Positions 9,787-17,451 of a stretch of 64,000 nt of DNA are shown here, one piece after another; position 1 is the first letter of the stretch; every line of letters begins with the position of its first letter. The notes under the pieces were generated by a model. It saw only the letters and a program-made list of their open reading frames with translations. It made no database searches and was not told the origin of the DNA. Position numbers and translations under genes: made by a program. This DNA is from an uncultured Ignavibacteria bacterium (GTDB lineage: Bacteria; Bacteroidota; Ignavibacteria; SZUA-365): assembly GCA_913061095.1 (NCBI GenBank), contig CAJXVM010000008.1:62001-126000 (forward strand), in the 5' to 3' direction.

Positions 9787-10575
9787 TTACTTGTTCACGT
9801 TCTCCGGTGACGTTCCCATGTCGCCGCCCATTTCCGCCTCACGCTTCTGGCGATAGTAGCGGCGTGCCGCGCTTTCCTCTTCCGGTGTCAGCGGAGCAGG
9901 GGCGGGGACCTTCAGAACCTGACCCGGGTAAATCAGGTCGGGGTTCTTGATCTGATCGCGATTCTTCTGCCAGATTTTCGGCCATTTGAACGCGTCGCCA
10001 TAAATATCAGGCTTCTTCGCGATGTTCCAGAGACAGTCGCGGTCCTTCGACCAGGTACCGACGACGTAGGTCTTCTCCGCGCGGCTGAGCGTTTCGCGCA
10101 GCGTGCGGATGTTCTCGCCCATGCGCTGCACGCGATCGTAGAACGCGGGGAGGAGGCTGATCTTGTTGCCGGCGAGGTTCTTGTACTCCTCTTCGGCGTC
10201 ATCGACCTCGCTCTTGCGTGCGAGCAGGTCCATCGGGGAAAGGCGCAGCAGTTCTGCCACCTTGTTCTCAAGCCGCTTCAGGCGCGCCTCGAAGGCGTCA
10301 ACGTCCTGGCGGGTGGCGCCGACGAGCGCGTACAGCTCATCGATACACTTCTCGTAATCGTCCTGTTTCTGTTTCAGGACCTTATTCTTCTCTTCAAGCT
10401 GCCTGTCGAGCGCATCCTGCTGACGCTTCAGCTCGGCGGAGCGCTTCTCAAGCTGCTGAATTTTTTGTGCTGCCTCCTCCTCGGTCATTTCTTCCTGCTG
10501 GGCAATAGCGGCACTGCCTGCCATCAGGAACAATCCGAGCGCGATGGTCAGCACGGAAATGCGATTCCATTTCAT
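9787..10575 (-). CDS. Secreted coiled-coil protein with C-terminal LysM domain
   Basis: A 262-aa exported protein. The N-terminus MKWNRISVLTIALGLFLMAG...AIAQ is a signal peptide. Residues about 28-90 are a highly charged heptad-like coiled coil (EKRSAELKRQQDALDRQLEE), followed by another helical stretch. The C-terminal part has DCLWNIAKKPDIYGDAFKWP and IWQKNRDQIKNPDLIYPGQV, the LysM peptidoglycan-binding fold of the longer form seen in Bacteroidota and relatives. The ATG at 10575 has GAGGAG upstream; an in-frame start 17 codons earlier would bury the signal peptide. The gene follows the coiled-coil lipoprotein on one transcript and is followed by a strong terminator. A role in tethering envelope and wall is inferred. 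Confidence 0.85.
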   Translation of the reverse strand: MKWNRISVLTIALGLFLMAGSAAIAQQEEMTEEEAAQKIQQLEKRSAELKRQQDALDRQLEEKNKVLKQKQDDYEKCIDELYALVGATRQDVDAFEARLKRLENKVAELLRLSPMDLLARKSEVDDAEEEYKNLAGNKISLLPAFYDRVQRMGENIRTLRETLSRAEKTYVVGTWSKDRDCLWNIAKKPDIYGDAFKWPKIWQKNRDQIKNPDLIYPGQVLKVPAPAPLTPEEESAARRYYRQKREAEMGGDMGTSPENVNK

Positions 10576-10625
10576 AATATTTCTCCTCGCTTGTACGATT
10601 GTTTCATGAGACGTGACAGTGGACA

Positions 10626-10907
10626 CTAGTTGCCCTTCCAGTTAGCCAGACGCTGTTTGACCAGCTCCTTGTCTTTGGCGCACTGTTCCAGCTTGGCTTC
10701 CTGGGCCGAAATCTGCCGGTCCAGCGTGCCGATCTGGGACTGCTTCGTTTGGATCGCTGACTCGAGAGCCGTGATCTCGCGCTCAAGCTCAGCGATGCGC
10801 GCGAGCTGCTCAGGCGTTGCATAGGATGTGCAGCCCGAAATCACAGCTCCGGCACCCATGATCGCCGCAGCACAAACGAGCACCACAGATTTGCGGAGTT
10901 TTTTCAT
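10626..10907 (-). CDS. Small coiled-coil lipoprotein
   Basis: A 93-aa protein. It has a lipoprotein signal (MKKLRKSVVLVCAAAIMGAG followed by the lipobox ISGC, Cys at residue 26), and the mature part is almost entirely one coiled coil (ELEREITALESAIQTKQSQI and onward). Shape and size recall Lpp-like spacer lipoproteins, though there is no visible homology to E. coli Lpp. It is the first gene of a two-gene operon with the LysM protein and has a near-consensus promoter about 70 bases upstream. The pair plausibly acts at the outer membrane-peptidoglycan interface. Confidence 0.8.
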   Translation of the reverse strand: MKKLRKSVVLVCAAAIMGAGAVISGCTSYATPEQLARIAELEREITALESAIQTKQSQIGTLDRQISAQEAKLEQCAKDKELVKQRLANWKGN

Positions 10908-10975
10908 AATAATCTCCTTTGCGGTGATGAGTTAAAGTAACAGGTTAGACTCAAGAATTAACTGCATATATGTCA

Positions 10976-11004
10976 ATAATAAGAAGATTCGTTCTAGTTG
11001 TCAA
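10976..11004 (-). promoter_or_regulatory. Near-consensus sigma-70 promoter for the lipoprotein-LysM operon
   Basis: On the minus strand: TTGACA (10999-11004), 17-base spacer, TATTAT (10976-10981), in an AT-rich island upstream of the lipoprotein gene. It is directed towards that gene, whose ATG is at 10907. Confidence 0.8.
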
Positions 11005-11091
11005 GAAAAGAACGTCTCAAGTCCTGAAATATTACGACACACGGACAAGCATCCTGTGACATTCTGATGAGAATTCTCTGTGCACAGCGTG

Positions 11092-12105
11092 TCACGCAGC
11101 CTGCATTTCGTGTTCCTGAAGGAATTCCTCGCTGTAATACAGCAGGCTGTGGAGCACGTCCTCGGCTTCGGCCAGCGTTTCCGGCTTCATCAGAATGTTG
11201 CGCATCTGCCTGCTGTTGGGCACATACTTCAGGTACGCGATGTAATGCTTGCGCATCTCCAGCACCGCGCGTCGCTCACCCTTGATCTGCACCGCGAGAC
11301 GCAGATGCCGGAGCGCCGTCTCGATGCGTTCGCGAAACTCCGGCGGCTCGGGCAGTGTGCCAGTCGCCAGCAGTTGCTTTGCTTCCCGGAAGATCCAGGG
11401 ATTCGCAATCGCACCGCGTGCGATCATCACGGCGTCACAGCCGGTTTCATCGAATGCGCTGACAACATCCTGAGGCGTCATGACGCCGCCGTTGAGGATG
11501 ACGGGGATGGAGATGGCCTCGCGGATTCTTGGAATCCATGTCCAGTCGGGATCCCCGCTGTGTCCCTGCTGCCGTGTGCGGCAGTGAACGGTCAGTGCGC
11601 GGACACCAACGTCCTCGAGCATCTTCGCCAGCTCGACGATCTGAATGGAATCGTCATCCCAACCGATGCGGGTTTTGACCGTCACCGGCAGATCCACCTG
11701 ATCAACGATGGTTTTCGCCATCCGTACCATGTAAGGAAGGTCGCGCAGTAGTCCGGCGCCTGCGCCGCGTTTGGCAACCTTCTTAACCCAGCATCCCGCG
11801 TTGATGTCGATGATGTCGGGCTGCTCGGTCTCCACGATGGTTGCGGCAGCCTGCATGGAGTCGAGATTGCCGCCGTAAATCTGAATCCCGGCCGGACGCT
11901 CTTCCTCCCGCAGAATCATTTTCATCCGCGACTTGGTGGGTTTCTTCGAACGGACGAGTCCGTCGGCATTGACGAATTCCGTGTACACGATATCCGCTCC
12001 GAATTCCTTGCAGATCTGCCGGAACGAAATATCGGTGACATCCTCCATCGGTGCCAGAAGAAGTCCCTGTTGAGCGCCGAGTTGTTCGAGAATCGATTTC
12101 ATCAT
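11092..12105 (-). CDS. dusB: tRNA-dihydrouridine synthase, DusB type
   Basis: FMN enzyme that reduces uridine to dihydrouridine in tRNA. Seen: LLLAPMEDVTDISFR near the N-terminus, the catalytic-Cys loop INAGCWVKKVAKRGAGAGLL (most relatives have NxGCP, here Trp replaces Pro), VKTRIGWDDDSI, LTVHCRTRQQGHSGDPDW, and the flavin-phosphate loop GCDAVMIARGAIANPWIF. A helical tRNA-binding tail follows. Length 337 aa is normal. The start codon ATG overlaps the TGA of the glycosyltransferase gene (ATGA), so translation is probably coupled. Confidence 0.93.
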   Translation of the reverse strand: MMKSILEQLGAQQGLLLAPMEDVTDISFRQICKEFGADIVYTEFVNADGLVRSKKPTKSRMKMILREEERPAGIQIYGGNLDSMQAAATIVETEQPDIIDINAGCWVKKVAKRGAGAGLLRDLPYMVRMAKTIVDQVDLPVTVKTRIGWDDDSIQIVELAKMLEDVGVRALTVHCRTRQQGHSGDPDWTWIPRIREAISIPVILNGGVMTPQDVVSAFDETGCDAVMIARGAIANPWIFREAKQLLATGTLPEPPEFRERIETALRHLRLAVQIKGERRAVLEMRKHYIAYLKYVPNSRQMRNILMKPETLAEAEDVLHSLLYYSEEFLQEHEMQAA

Positions 12106-13349
12106 TGAGAATTTATTGCCCGTGCATATACTCCAACAGTTTTCCCGGCAGTTTCATTCCAGGAAAACCGCCGCATCTGCATTTCTCCTTTTTTGGAGAG
12201 CTGACGTCGCAAACTAGGATTTTCCGCGACCGTTTTCAACGTACGCGCGAATGCATCCTCCTGTTCCGGATCGACATAGTGCACGGCATCACCTCCCACT
12301 TCGGGCAGTGACGCGCGGTCGGAGCTGACGACCGGCGTGCCATGCGCCATGGCATCGAGAAGCGGCAGGCCGAATCCCTCGTAGAGCGATGGAAAAACGA
12401 GTGCCATGGCATGCGCGTACAGATGTGAAAGCTCCTCTCTGCTGACATAGTCGAGGAACAGCACGCGGTTCTGCAGACCGAGATCCCGTGCCGTCTCTGC
12501 AAACGGATACCGCATATCACGCTTCCCCGCCACGGCGAGCTGAATGTCGTCGGGCAGTCCCTCACGAACCGCCTGCGCCATCGCACGCAGCAGCAGTCCG
12601 AGTCCCTTGTACGGATCATGCCGGCCGACGTAGAGCAGATACCGCCCCGGCCGCAGCTGCGCCTCGGGCAGATTCTCGGTCCCGGCAGCCGCAGCGTCCG
12701 TGCTGGCGGCCTGCGAGCGTGCGCCGGCATCCTCCCTCGACGCGTGCCCGGATGCTGCGGCATCCCCCGCACTGGCATCCTCCATACCGGTATCCCCCGG
12801 TTCCAGCGTATGCGCGGCATACACGATATCCACATTTGCCGGATCCGCGTCCAGCATCCGCACGATGTCGCTGCGGCTGCACTCCGAAATCGTGATCACA
12901 CGGGCGCTTTTCCGCACCGCCGTGCGCATGAGAAACCGGTAGACGGGAAGGAGACGCACCTTCAGTGATCTGGCCAGATACTCTGGGTGGACGAGCGGAA
13001 TCAGATCGTATATGGTGCTGACAACGGGGATCGGACAGAGAAAGGGGAACATGAAATCCGGACTGTGAAAGAGATCGTACCGCCCGCGTCGCAGAAGACG
13101 CGGCAGACGCCACTGGTGATGAAGGCGATAGATATCACCATCGCGCACATCCCGCGTATGCCGCGCGATATCCATTTCGCTTTCGACGGTCACGATGCCC
13201 GACGGGACGTACAGATGCAGATCCACCCGGTCGGCAAATTCCCGCAGCAGTGCGCGCAGCAGATGCCAGTTGAATTCCCCGATGCCCGATCGATGCGGTG
13301 TGATCACATGGGCGTCGAAAACGACACGTATGCGCCGGTCATCAGCCAT
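12102..13349 (-). CDS. GT4-type glycosyltransferase with an alanine-rich insertion
   Basis: A 415-aa retaining glycosyltransferase probably acting in surface polysaccharide assembly. The N-terminal domain has FDAHVITPHRSGIGEFNWHL and the C-terminal domain has YLLYVGRHDPYKGLGLLLRA and PSLYEGFGLPLLDAMAHGTP, the GT4 nucleotide-sugar site (here LLDAM, where LLEAM is more common). Between the two halves, at about residues 180-225, is a low-complexity Ala/Ser/Gly/Asp-rich stretch not normal for the family. The start at 13349 overlaps the stop of the 2-epimerase gene by 8 bases; longer in-frame starts inside that gene are unlikely. The donor and acceptor cannot be read from the sequence. Confidence 0.88.
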   Translation of the reverse strand: MADDRRIRVVFDAHVITPHRSGIGEFNWHLLRALLREFADRVDLHLYVPSGIVTVESEMDIARHTRDVRDGDIYRLHHQWRLPRLLRRGRYDLFHSPDFMFPFLCPIPVVSTIYDLIPLVHPEYLARSLKVRLLPVYRFLMRTAVRKSARVITISECSRSDIVRMLDADPANVDIVYAAHTLEPGDTGMEDASAGDAAASGHASREDAGARSQAASTDAAAAGTENLPEAQLRPGRYLLYVGRHDPYKGLGLLLRAMAQAVREGLPDDIQLAVAGKRDMRYPFAETARDLGLQNRVLFLDYVSREELSHLYAHAMALVFPSLYEGFGLPLLDAMAHGTPVVSSDRASLPEVGGDAVHYVDPEQEDAFARTLKTVAENPSLRRQLSKKGEMQMRRFSWNETAGKTVGVYARAINSQ

Positions 13350-14502
13350 CGAAGCGCGCGGTAAGAATGTTTGCGATCTGACGGCTTGCGGTGCCGTCAC
13401 CATAGGGATTGACGCCCGTCGCCATGGCGGCATAGGCATCAGCGTCGTCGAGCAGCGTGCTGACCGCGCCGACGATACGTTCGCGATCGGTGCCGACCAG
13501 GCGCGCCACACCGGCATCGATGCCTTCGGGACGCTCGGTGACCTCGCGCATCACGAGCACCGGCTTGCGCAGCGACGGACCCTCTTCCTGAATCCCGCCC
13601 GAGTCGGTGAGCAGCAGCACGCTGCTGTCCATCAGCAACAGCAGCTGCTCGTAGCGCACCGGTTCGATCAGATGCACGCGCGGCTTCCCCTCGAGGATGC
13701 GCTTGACCGCTTCGCGCACGTTGGGATTCGGGTGGACCGGATACACGATTTCCACATCGGGATACCGCTGCGTGATGTCGAGCATGGCATTGAGCATGCG
13801 GTCGAACGGCGCGCCGAAACTCTCACGGCGGTGCGCCGTGACGGTGATGAAGCGTCCGCCCCCGCCGAGCAGACGTTCTACAACGTCCGCTGACAGTCCC
13901 GCTTCCTCGAGCAATGCCTGCCGCTGCTGCGCCTCCCACCCGCCGAGCATCTCGCGTCCGAGCAGCAGCGCATCGACCACCGTGTTGCCGGTGACGAATA
14001 CGCTGTCATCCGGCCGTCCCTCCTGCCTGAGGTTTCCCGCCGCGCGTTCCGTCGGCGCGAAATGATAATCCGTCAGTGATGCGGTGAGCGTGCGGTTCAT
14101 TTCCTCGGGAAAGGGACTGTAGCGATCGAAGGTCCGCAGTCCGGCCTCCACATGACCCACGCGAATTTTCTGGTAGAACGCCGCCAGCGCGGAGGCAAAC
14201 ACCGTTGTGGTGTCTCCCTGCACGAGCAGAACGTCGGGCTGCAGGTCGGCGAGCACCTGCCGCATTTTCATCAGCACCGCCGCCGTGACATGCTCGAGCG
14301 TCTGGTTGTGCACCATGACGTCGAGATCCACGTCCTCGCGGATGCCGAAAAAATTCGTCACCTGCCGCAGCAGTTCGCGATGCTGCGATGTGAGACAGAC
14401 CGACACGCGAAAGCGGTCGGGAAGGGATTGCATATGCTTGATCACGGGGGCCAGCTTGATGGCTTCGGGCCGCGTCCCGAAGGAGAAAAGGACATGCGTC
14501 AT
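13342..14502 (-). CDS. wecB: UDP-N-acetylglucosamine 2-epimerase (non-hydrolysing)
   Basis: Interconverts UDP-GlcNAc and UDP-ManNAc in the cytoplasm. Starts MTHVLFSFGTRPEAIKLAPV. Further motifs are LVQGDTTTVFASALAAFY, the VGHVEAGLRTFDRYSPFPEE block, NTVVDALLLGRE, and near the C-terminus LLTDSGGIQEEGPSLRKPVL with TERPEGIDAGVARLVG, all hallmarks of WecB. Length 386 aa is typical. The start at 14502 was chosen because the first strand and GTRPEA motif begin there. It is translationally coupled to the downstream glycosyltransferase, so both likely serve one polysaccharide pathway. Confidence 0.94.
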   Translation of the reverse strand: MTHVLFSFGTRPEAIKLAPVIKHMQSLPDRFRVSVCLTSQHRELLRQVTNFFGIREDVDLDVMVHNQTLEHVTAAVLMKMRQVLADLQPDVLLVQGDTTTVFASALAAFYQKIRVGHVEAGLRTFDRYSPFPEEMNRTLTASLTDYHFAPTERAAGNLRQEGRPDDSVFVTGNTVVDALLLGREMLGGWEAQQRQALLEEAGLSADVVERLLGGGGRFITVTAHRRESFGAPFDRMLNAMLDITQRYPDVEIVYPVHPNPNVREAVKRILEGKPRVHLIEPVRYEQLLLLMDSSVLLLTDSGGIQEEGPSLRKPVLVMREVTERPEGIDAGVARLVGTDRERIVGAVSTLLDDADAYAAMATGVNPYGDGTASRQIANILTARFDG

Positions 14503-14534
14503 GAGTTTCGATCCGGATCTGTGTATCAACAATG

Positions 14535-14556
14535 AACCCGCGGCGTTCTCCGCGGG
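14535..14556 (-). terminator. Hairpin between the PrsW-type gene and wecB
   Basis: 8-bp GC-rich arms ACCCGCGG/CCGCGGGT with a 6-base loop. On the minus strand it is followed by TTCATTGTTG, a weak T-rich tail. Probably terminates the PrsW-type transcript. Confidence 0.55.
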
Positions 14557-14599
14557 TCCCGATGAGGCAACATAGCACCGGTGAGCATACCGGACAAGA

Positions 14600-15571
14600 T
14601 CAGTGCAGGATGGCGGCGTCGGATTCGCGTTCGCTGCGCAGCACATCGGCAATCTGTTCGCGCAGTCGACCGACTTCCTCGATATACGTATCGCGATCCT
14701 CCGCGCGGCAGTGGCGGCTCTGGAATTTGCGGAAGGCCAGCCGCGTACTGAGCTGAATATAAAGCTTGCGGTCAACCGCCGGAGAAATCCATCCGAGCAG
14801 CTTGCGCTTACTCGTGTAGGGAAGATACTGCATGTGCGTGGTCGGAATTACGCCCAGCTCCGCCTCCTCGGCCAGCTCGCGGACGATGAGACGGTTTTCC
14901 GCGAGCAGTGCCAGCTGCACGACGATGACGATGACCAGTAGTCCGAGCAGGATGAACACCATGCCGAGTCCCGCCGCCGCGGGATTGTTGATGCTCACCG
15001 AGTAATTCCAGAAAAAGTGGATGAATATCGCGAGCAGGAGTCCCAGTGTACGCAGCGGCCAGCGCGCGGCAGGACGACCGAATTTCGTCAGGCCGATGAA
15101 CGCACCGAAAATACCCGTCGCCATCGCATGCATGATCACCGTATAAATCGTACGGACCACGACGAGGAATACCCATTCCTCCGGTGTCGACGCTCCGAGG
15201 AAATACAGAAAATTCTCCGTCATCCCGAAACCGAGCCCGATGGCCATGCCGTAAACCACACCGTCGGTGATGTTGTCGAAGCGCCGGTCGCGCACGGTCC
15301 AGAGCAGAAACACCCCCTTCATGATCTCCTCGCTCACCGGTGCGATGAACACCACGCCGACGAGATCCGTCGCACCGAGCGATATCGAGAGCAGCAGACT
15401 GAAGAGCACACCGAAGACAATGGCGCCCACCGCCCCCCAGAGGAAGTTGGCGAGCAGAAGTCCGACCGGTTCACGATCGTAACGGTCCATCAGCCAGATG
15501 CTCCAGAGATACAGCAGCACCGGGACGATAGCGAATACCAGGGATGCGATGGCCTGCATGGGCGACTCCAT
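14600..15571 (-). CDS. PrsW-type intramembrane protease
   Basis: A multi-pass membrane protein (323 aa) of the PrsW family of glutamic-type intramembrane proteases, which in Bacillus cleave an anti-sigma factor. About eight hydrophobic segments fill residues 8-220. The expected membrane motifs are present: APVSEEIMKG (Glu pair at 81-82), GFGMTENFLYFL (Glu-Asn at 119-120) and VIMHAMATGIFGAF (His148). A charged tail of about 100 residues follows. The start MESPMQ could alternatively be the Met four codons later. The substrate is unknown; no sigma/anti-sigma pair is in the window. Confidence 0.82.
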   Translation of the reverse strand: MESPMQAIASLVFAIVPVLLYLWSIWLMDRYDREPVGLLLANFLWGAVGAIVFGVLFSLLLSISLGATDLVGVVFIAPVSEEIMKGVFLLWTVRDRRFDNITDGVVYGMAIGLGFGMTENFLYFLGASTPEEWVFLVVVRTIYTVIMHAMATGIFGAFIGLTKFGRPAARWPLRTLGLLLAIFIHFFWNYSVSINNPAAAGLGMVFILLGLLVIVIVVQLALLAENRLIVRELAEEAELGVIPTTHMQYLPYTSKRKLLGWISPAVDRKLYIQLSTRLAFRKFQSRHCRAEDRDTYIEEVGRLREQIADVLRSERESDAAILH

Positions 15572-15631
15572 GTCGGACCGGACACACCGGCCGGGATGAA
15601 ACAGGTTATCGTTCAGAAGGGAAGATACGGA

Positions 15632-16975
15632 TCAGGCACCATTTTTACGATCGGATTCACCGTCTTCGCGTCCGACGTGCTCCCGCGTCATGCGCACACG
15701 TGTGACGCGGCGCTCTTCGGCATCGATGACCTCCACGCGCATCTGCTCGTACAGCATGCTGTCCCCCGTCTCAGGAATCCGCCCGAAAATGGTGGTCACG
15801 AAACCACCGACCGTGTCGTAGTCGTCACTTTCGGGGATGGTCAGTTCGGAGAAGGAATTGAAATCCGAAATATTCACCATCGCCTCCACCTCGATGCCGC
15901 CGTTCGGCAGCAGTTCATACGGGATGTCCTCCTCATCATACTCGTCGCGGATTTCGCCGACGATCTCCTCGAGGATGTCCTCCATCGTAATCAGTCCCTC
16001 CGTTCCCCCGAATTCATCGACGACAATGGCCATGTGCAGGCGCTTGAGCTGGAATTCACGCAGCAGCTCGGAAATGGGTTTTGTCTCGGGAACCACGTAG
16101 GTGGGACGAATGATGTCCTGCAGCACGATCAGGTTCGGATGTTGAATCAGGCTGATGACATCCTTCGCGTAGATCACGCCGACGATGTCGTCCATGGATT
16201 CACGGAACACCGGCATGCGCGTAAAGCCCTCCTCGAGAAACATTTCGAGGATCTGCGAGGGATGCATGCCCAGTTCCACCCCGACCATGTCTGTGCGCGG
16301 GATCATCACTTCCCTTGCGGAGGTCTCAGTGAACTGGAAAATGCTCTCGATCAGCTCATGCTCGGTGCGGTCGAGCAGACCGGTTTTCGCGCCGTCCTCG
16401 AGGATATCCATGAGATTCTCTTCCGTCGTGACGGCCTCGCGAAAGCGTGCTTCCCCGTTGAGTGGCTTCAGCAGCACATTTGCGATAAAGGTGAGCAATC
16501 TACGCGGAATGCGCAGCACACGAAGCAGCCGATGAATGCTGCGGGCGGAGCGCAGAACCAGACTGTCTGCAAAGGTCGCCCCGATCGACCGCGCCATCAG
16601 GTGCACGAGCACGAGTGCCGCACCCGCAACGAGAATGGCGACGACCATGACGCCCCCGATCTGTATCAGCGGCTGCATCCAAGACTCTGTCACACCCGGC
16701 AGCCGCTCATGCAGCCATTCCGATACATACGGCAGCACAAGCAGTGCCGCAAACACAATAAAGAAGAGAACCGCGATCTGCGTCGCGCCCTGCAGGTCTT
16801 CATCCATATCCTTGACATGCAGCGCATGTTGCGCATCGGCGTCGTCACGCTCGGCCAGCTGCTCCAGCCGGCTGCGGGAAGAGGATGTGAGGGCGGATTC
16901 CGCGATCGTCACCAGGACGGCGGCGACGAGGGAGGCGAGAAAAAGAACGAGGTCAAGCACCGGCGTGCCCGTCAT
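15632..16975 (-). CDS. CNNM/CBS/CorC-domain membrane protein (TlyC/HlyC family)
   Basis: A 447-aa protein with the three-part layout of the CorB/CorC (magnesium/cobalt efflux-like) family, formerly called hemolysins. A DUF21/CNNM transmembrane domain with four hydrophobic segments covers about residues 5-190. A CBS pair follows at about 210-345 (REVMIPRTDMVGVELGM, FTRMPVFRESMDDIVGVIYA, VVDEFGGTEGLITMEDILEE). The C-terminal CorC domain is at about 360-440 (DYDTVGGFVTTIFGRIPETG). The transported ion is not proven. It stands alone between rpsT and the PrsW-type gene. Confidence 0.88.
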   Translation of the reverse strand: MTGTPVLDLVLFLASLVAAVLVTIAESALTSSSRSRLEQLAERDDADAQHALHVKDMDEDLQGATQIAVLFFIVFAALLVLPYVSEWLHERLPGVTESWMQPLIQIGGVMVVAILVAGAALVLVHLMARSIGATFADSLVLRSARSIHRLLRVLRIPRRLLTFIANVLLKPLNGEARFREAVTTEENLMDILEDGAKTGLLDRTEHELIESIFQFTETSAREVMIPRTDMVGVELGMHPSQILEMFLEEGFTRMPVFRESMDDIVGVIYAKDVISLIQHPNLIVLQDIIRPTYVVPETKPISELLREFQLKRLHMAIVVDEFGGTEGLITMEDILEEIVGEIRDEYDEEDIPYELLPNGGIEVEAMVNISDFNSFSELTIPESDDYDTVGGFVTTIFGRIPETGDSMLYEQMRVEVIDAEERRVTRVRMTREHVGREDGESDRKNGA

Positions 16976-17126
16976 GACGGCTCATCTCCATCATGCCGGT
17001 CGACGTCTGCCTGACTGCTGCTACTCGGAGGTTCCATATCGATGTGGTACAGGACGAATACAGGCATGGATCCCATGCCTGCCGTGCCGCTGCGTCACGA
17101 GGGCGCGCGGCATGAACCGTGCGCTG

Positions 17127-17381
17127 TTATCCCAGGCTCTGAACGAACTTCGCCAGCTTGGACTTCTTGTGCGCCGCGTTGTTCATGTGGATGATACCCT
17201 TGCCCGCCAGCCGGTCCAGAATCTGCGTCACCCTGCGGTACTTTTCTTCCGCGACGGTCTTGTCCTGCGTATTGCGCAGTTCCTTGATGGCGGTTTTCAT
17301 GCGGGATTTGTTTGCCCGGTTGTATGCGCGCCTGCGTTCCGAGGTGCGCATCCGTTTCTTTGCTGACTTATGCTGAGGCAT
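17127..17381 (-). CDS. rpsT: 30S ribosomal protein S20
   Basis: An 84-aa highly basic protein starting MPQHKSAKKRMRTSERRR, with ANKSRMKTAIKEL and the conserved C-terminal GIIHMNNAAHKKSKLAKFV. It binds 16S rRNA in the small subunit. The start at 17381 has AGGAG just upstream; a longer reading into the 5' region is not supported. A promoter lies 30-58 bases upstream. Confidence 0.97.
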   Translation of the reverse strand: MPQHKSAKKRMRTSERRRAYNRANKSRMKTAIKELRNTQDKTVAEEKYRRVTQILDRLAGKGIIHMNNAAHKKSKLAKFVQSLG

Positions 17382-17410
17382 GATGCTCCTTGTATAAAAA
17401 TACGAACTCA

Positions 17411-17439
17411 AATATACGCAGGATGGAAAATCAATGCAA
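17411..17439 (-). promoter_or_regulatory. rpsT: rpsT promoter
   Basis: Minus strand: TTGCAT (17434-17439), 17-base spacer, TATATT (17411-17416), immediately followed by TG. The -10 region also fits the Bacteroidota TAnnTTTG pattern (TATATTTG). It ends about 30 bases before the rpsT ATG. Confidence 0.75.
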
Positions 17440-17451
17440 GATCTCCGGGGA

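Noticed and set aside
15017-17014. 665-aa open frame on the plus strand
   Set aside because: Antisense to the PrsW-type and CNNM/CorC genes, both with clear motifs; composition (His/Arg/Glu) is that of a shadow frame.
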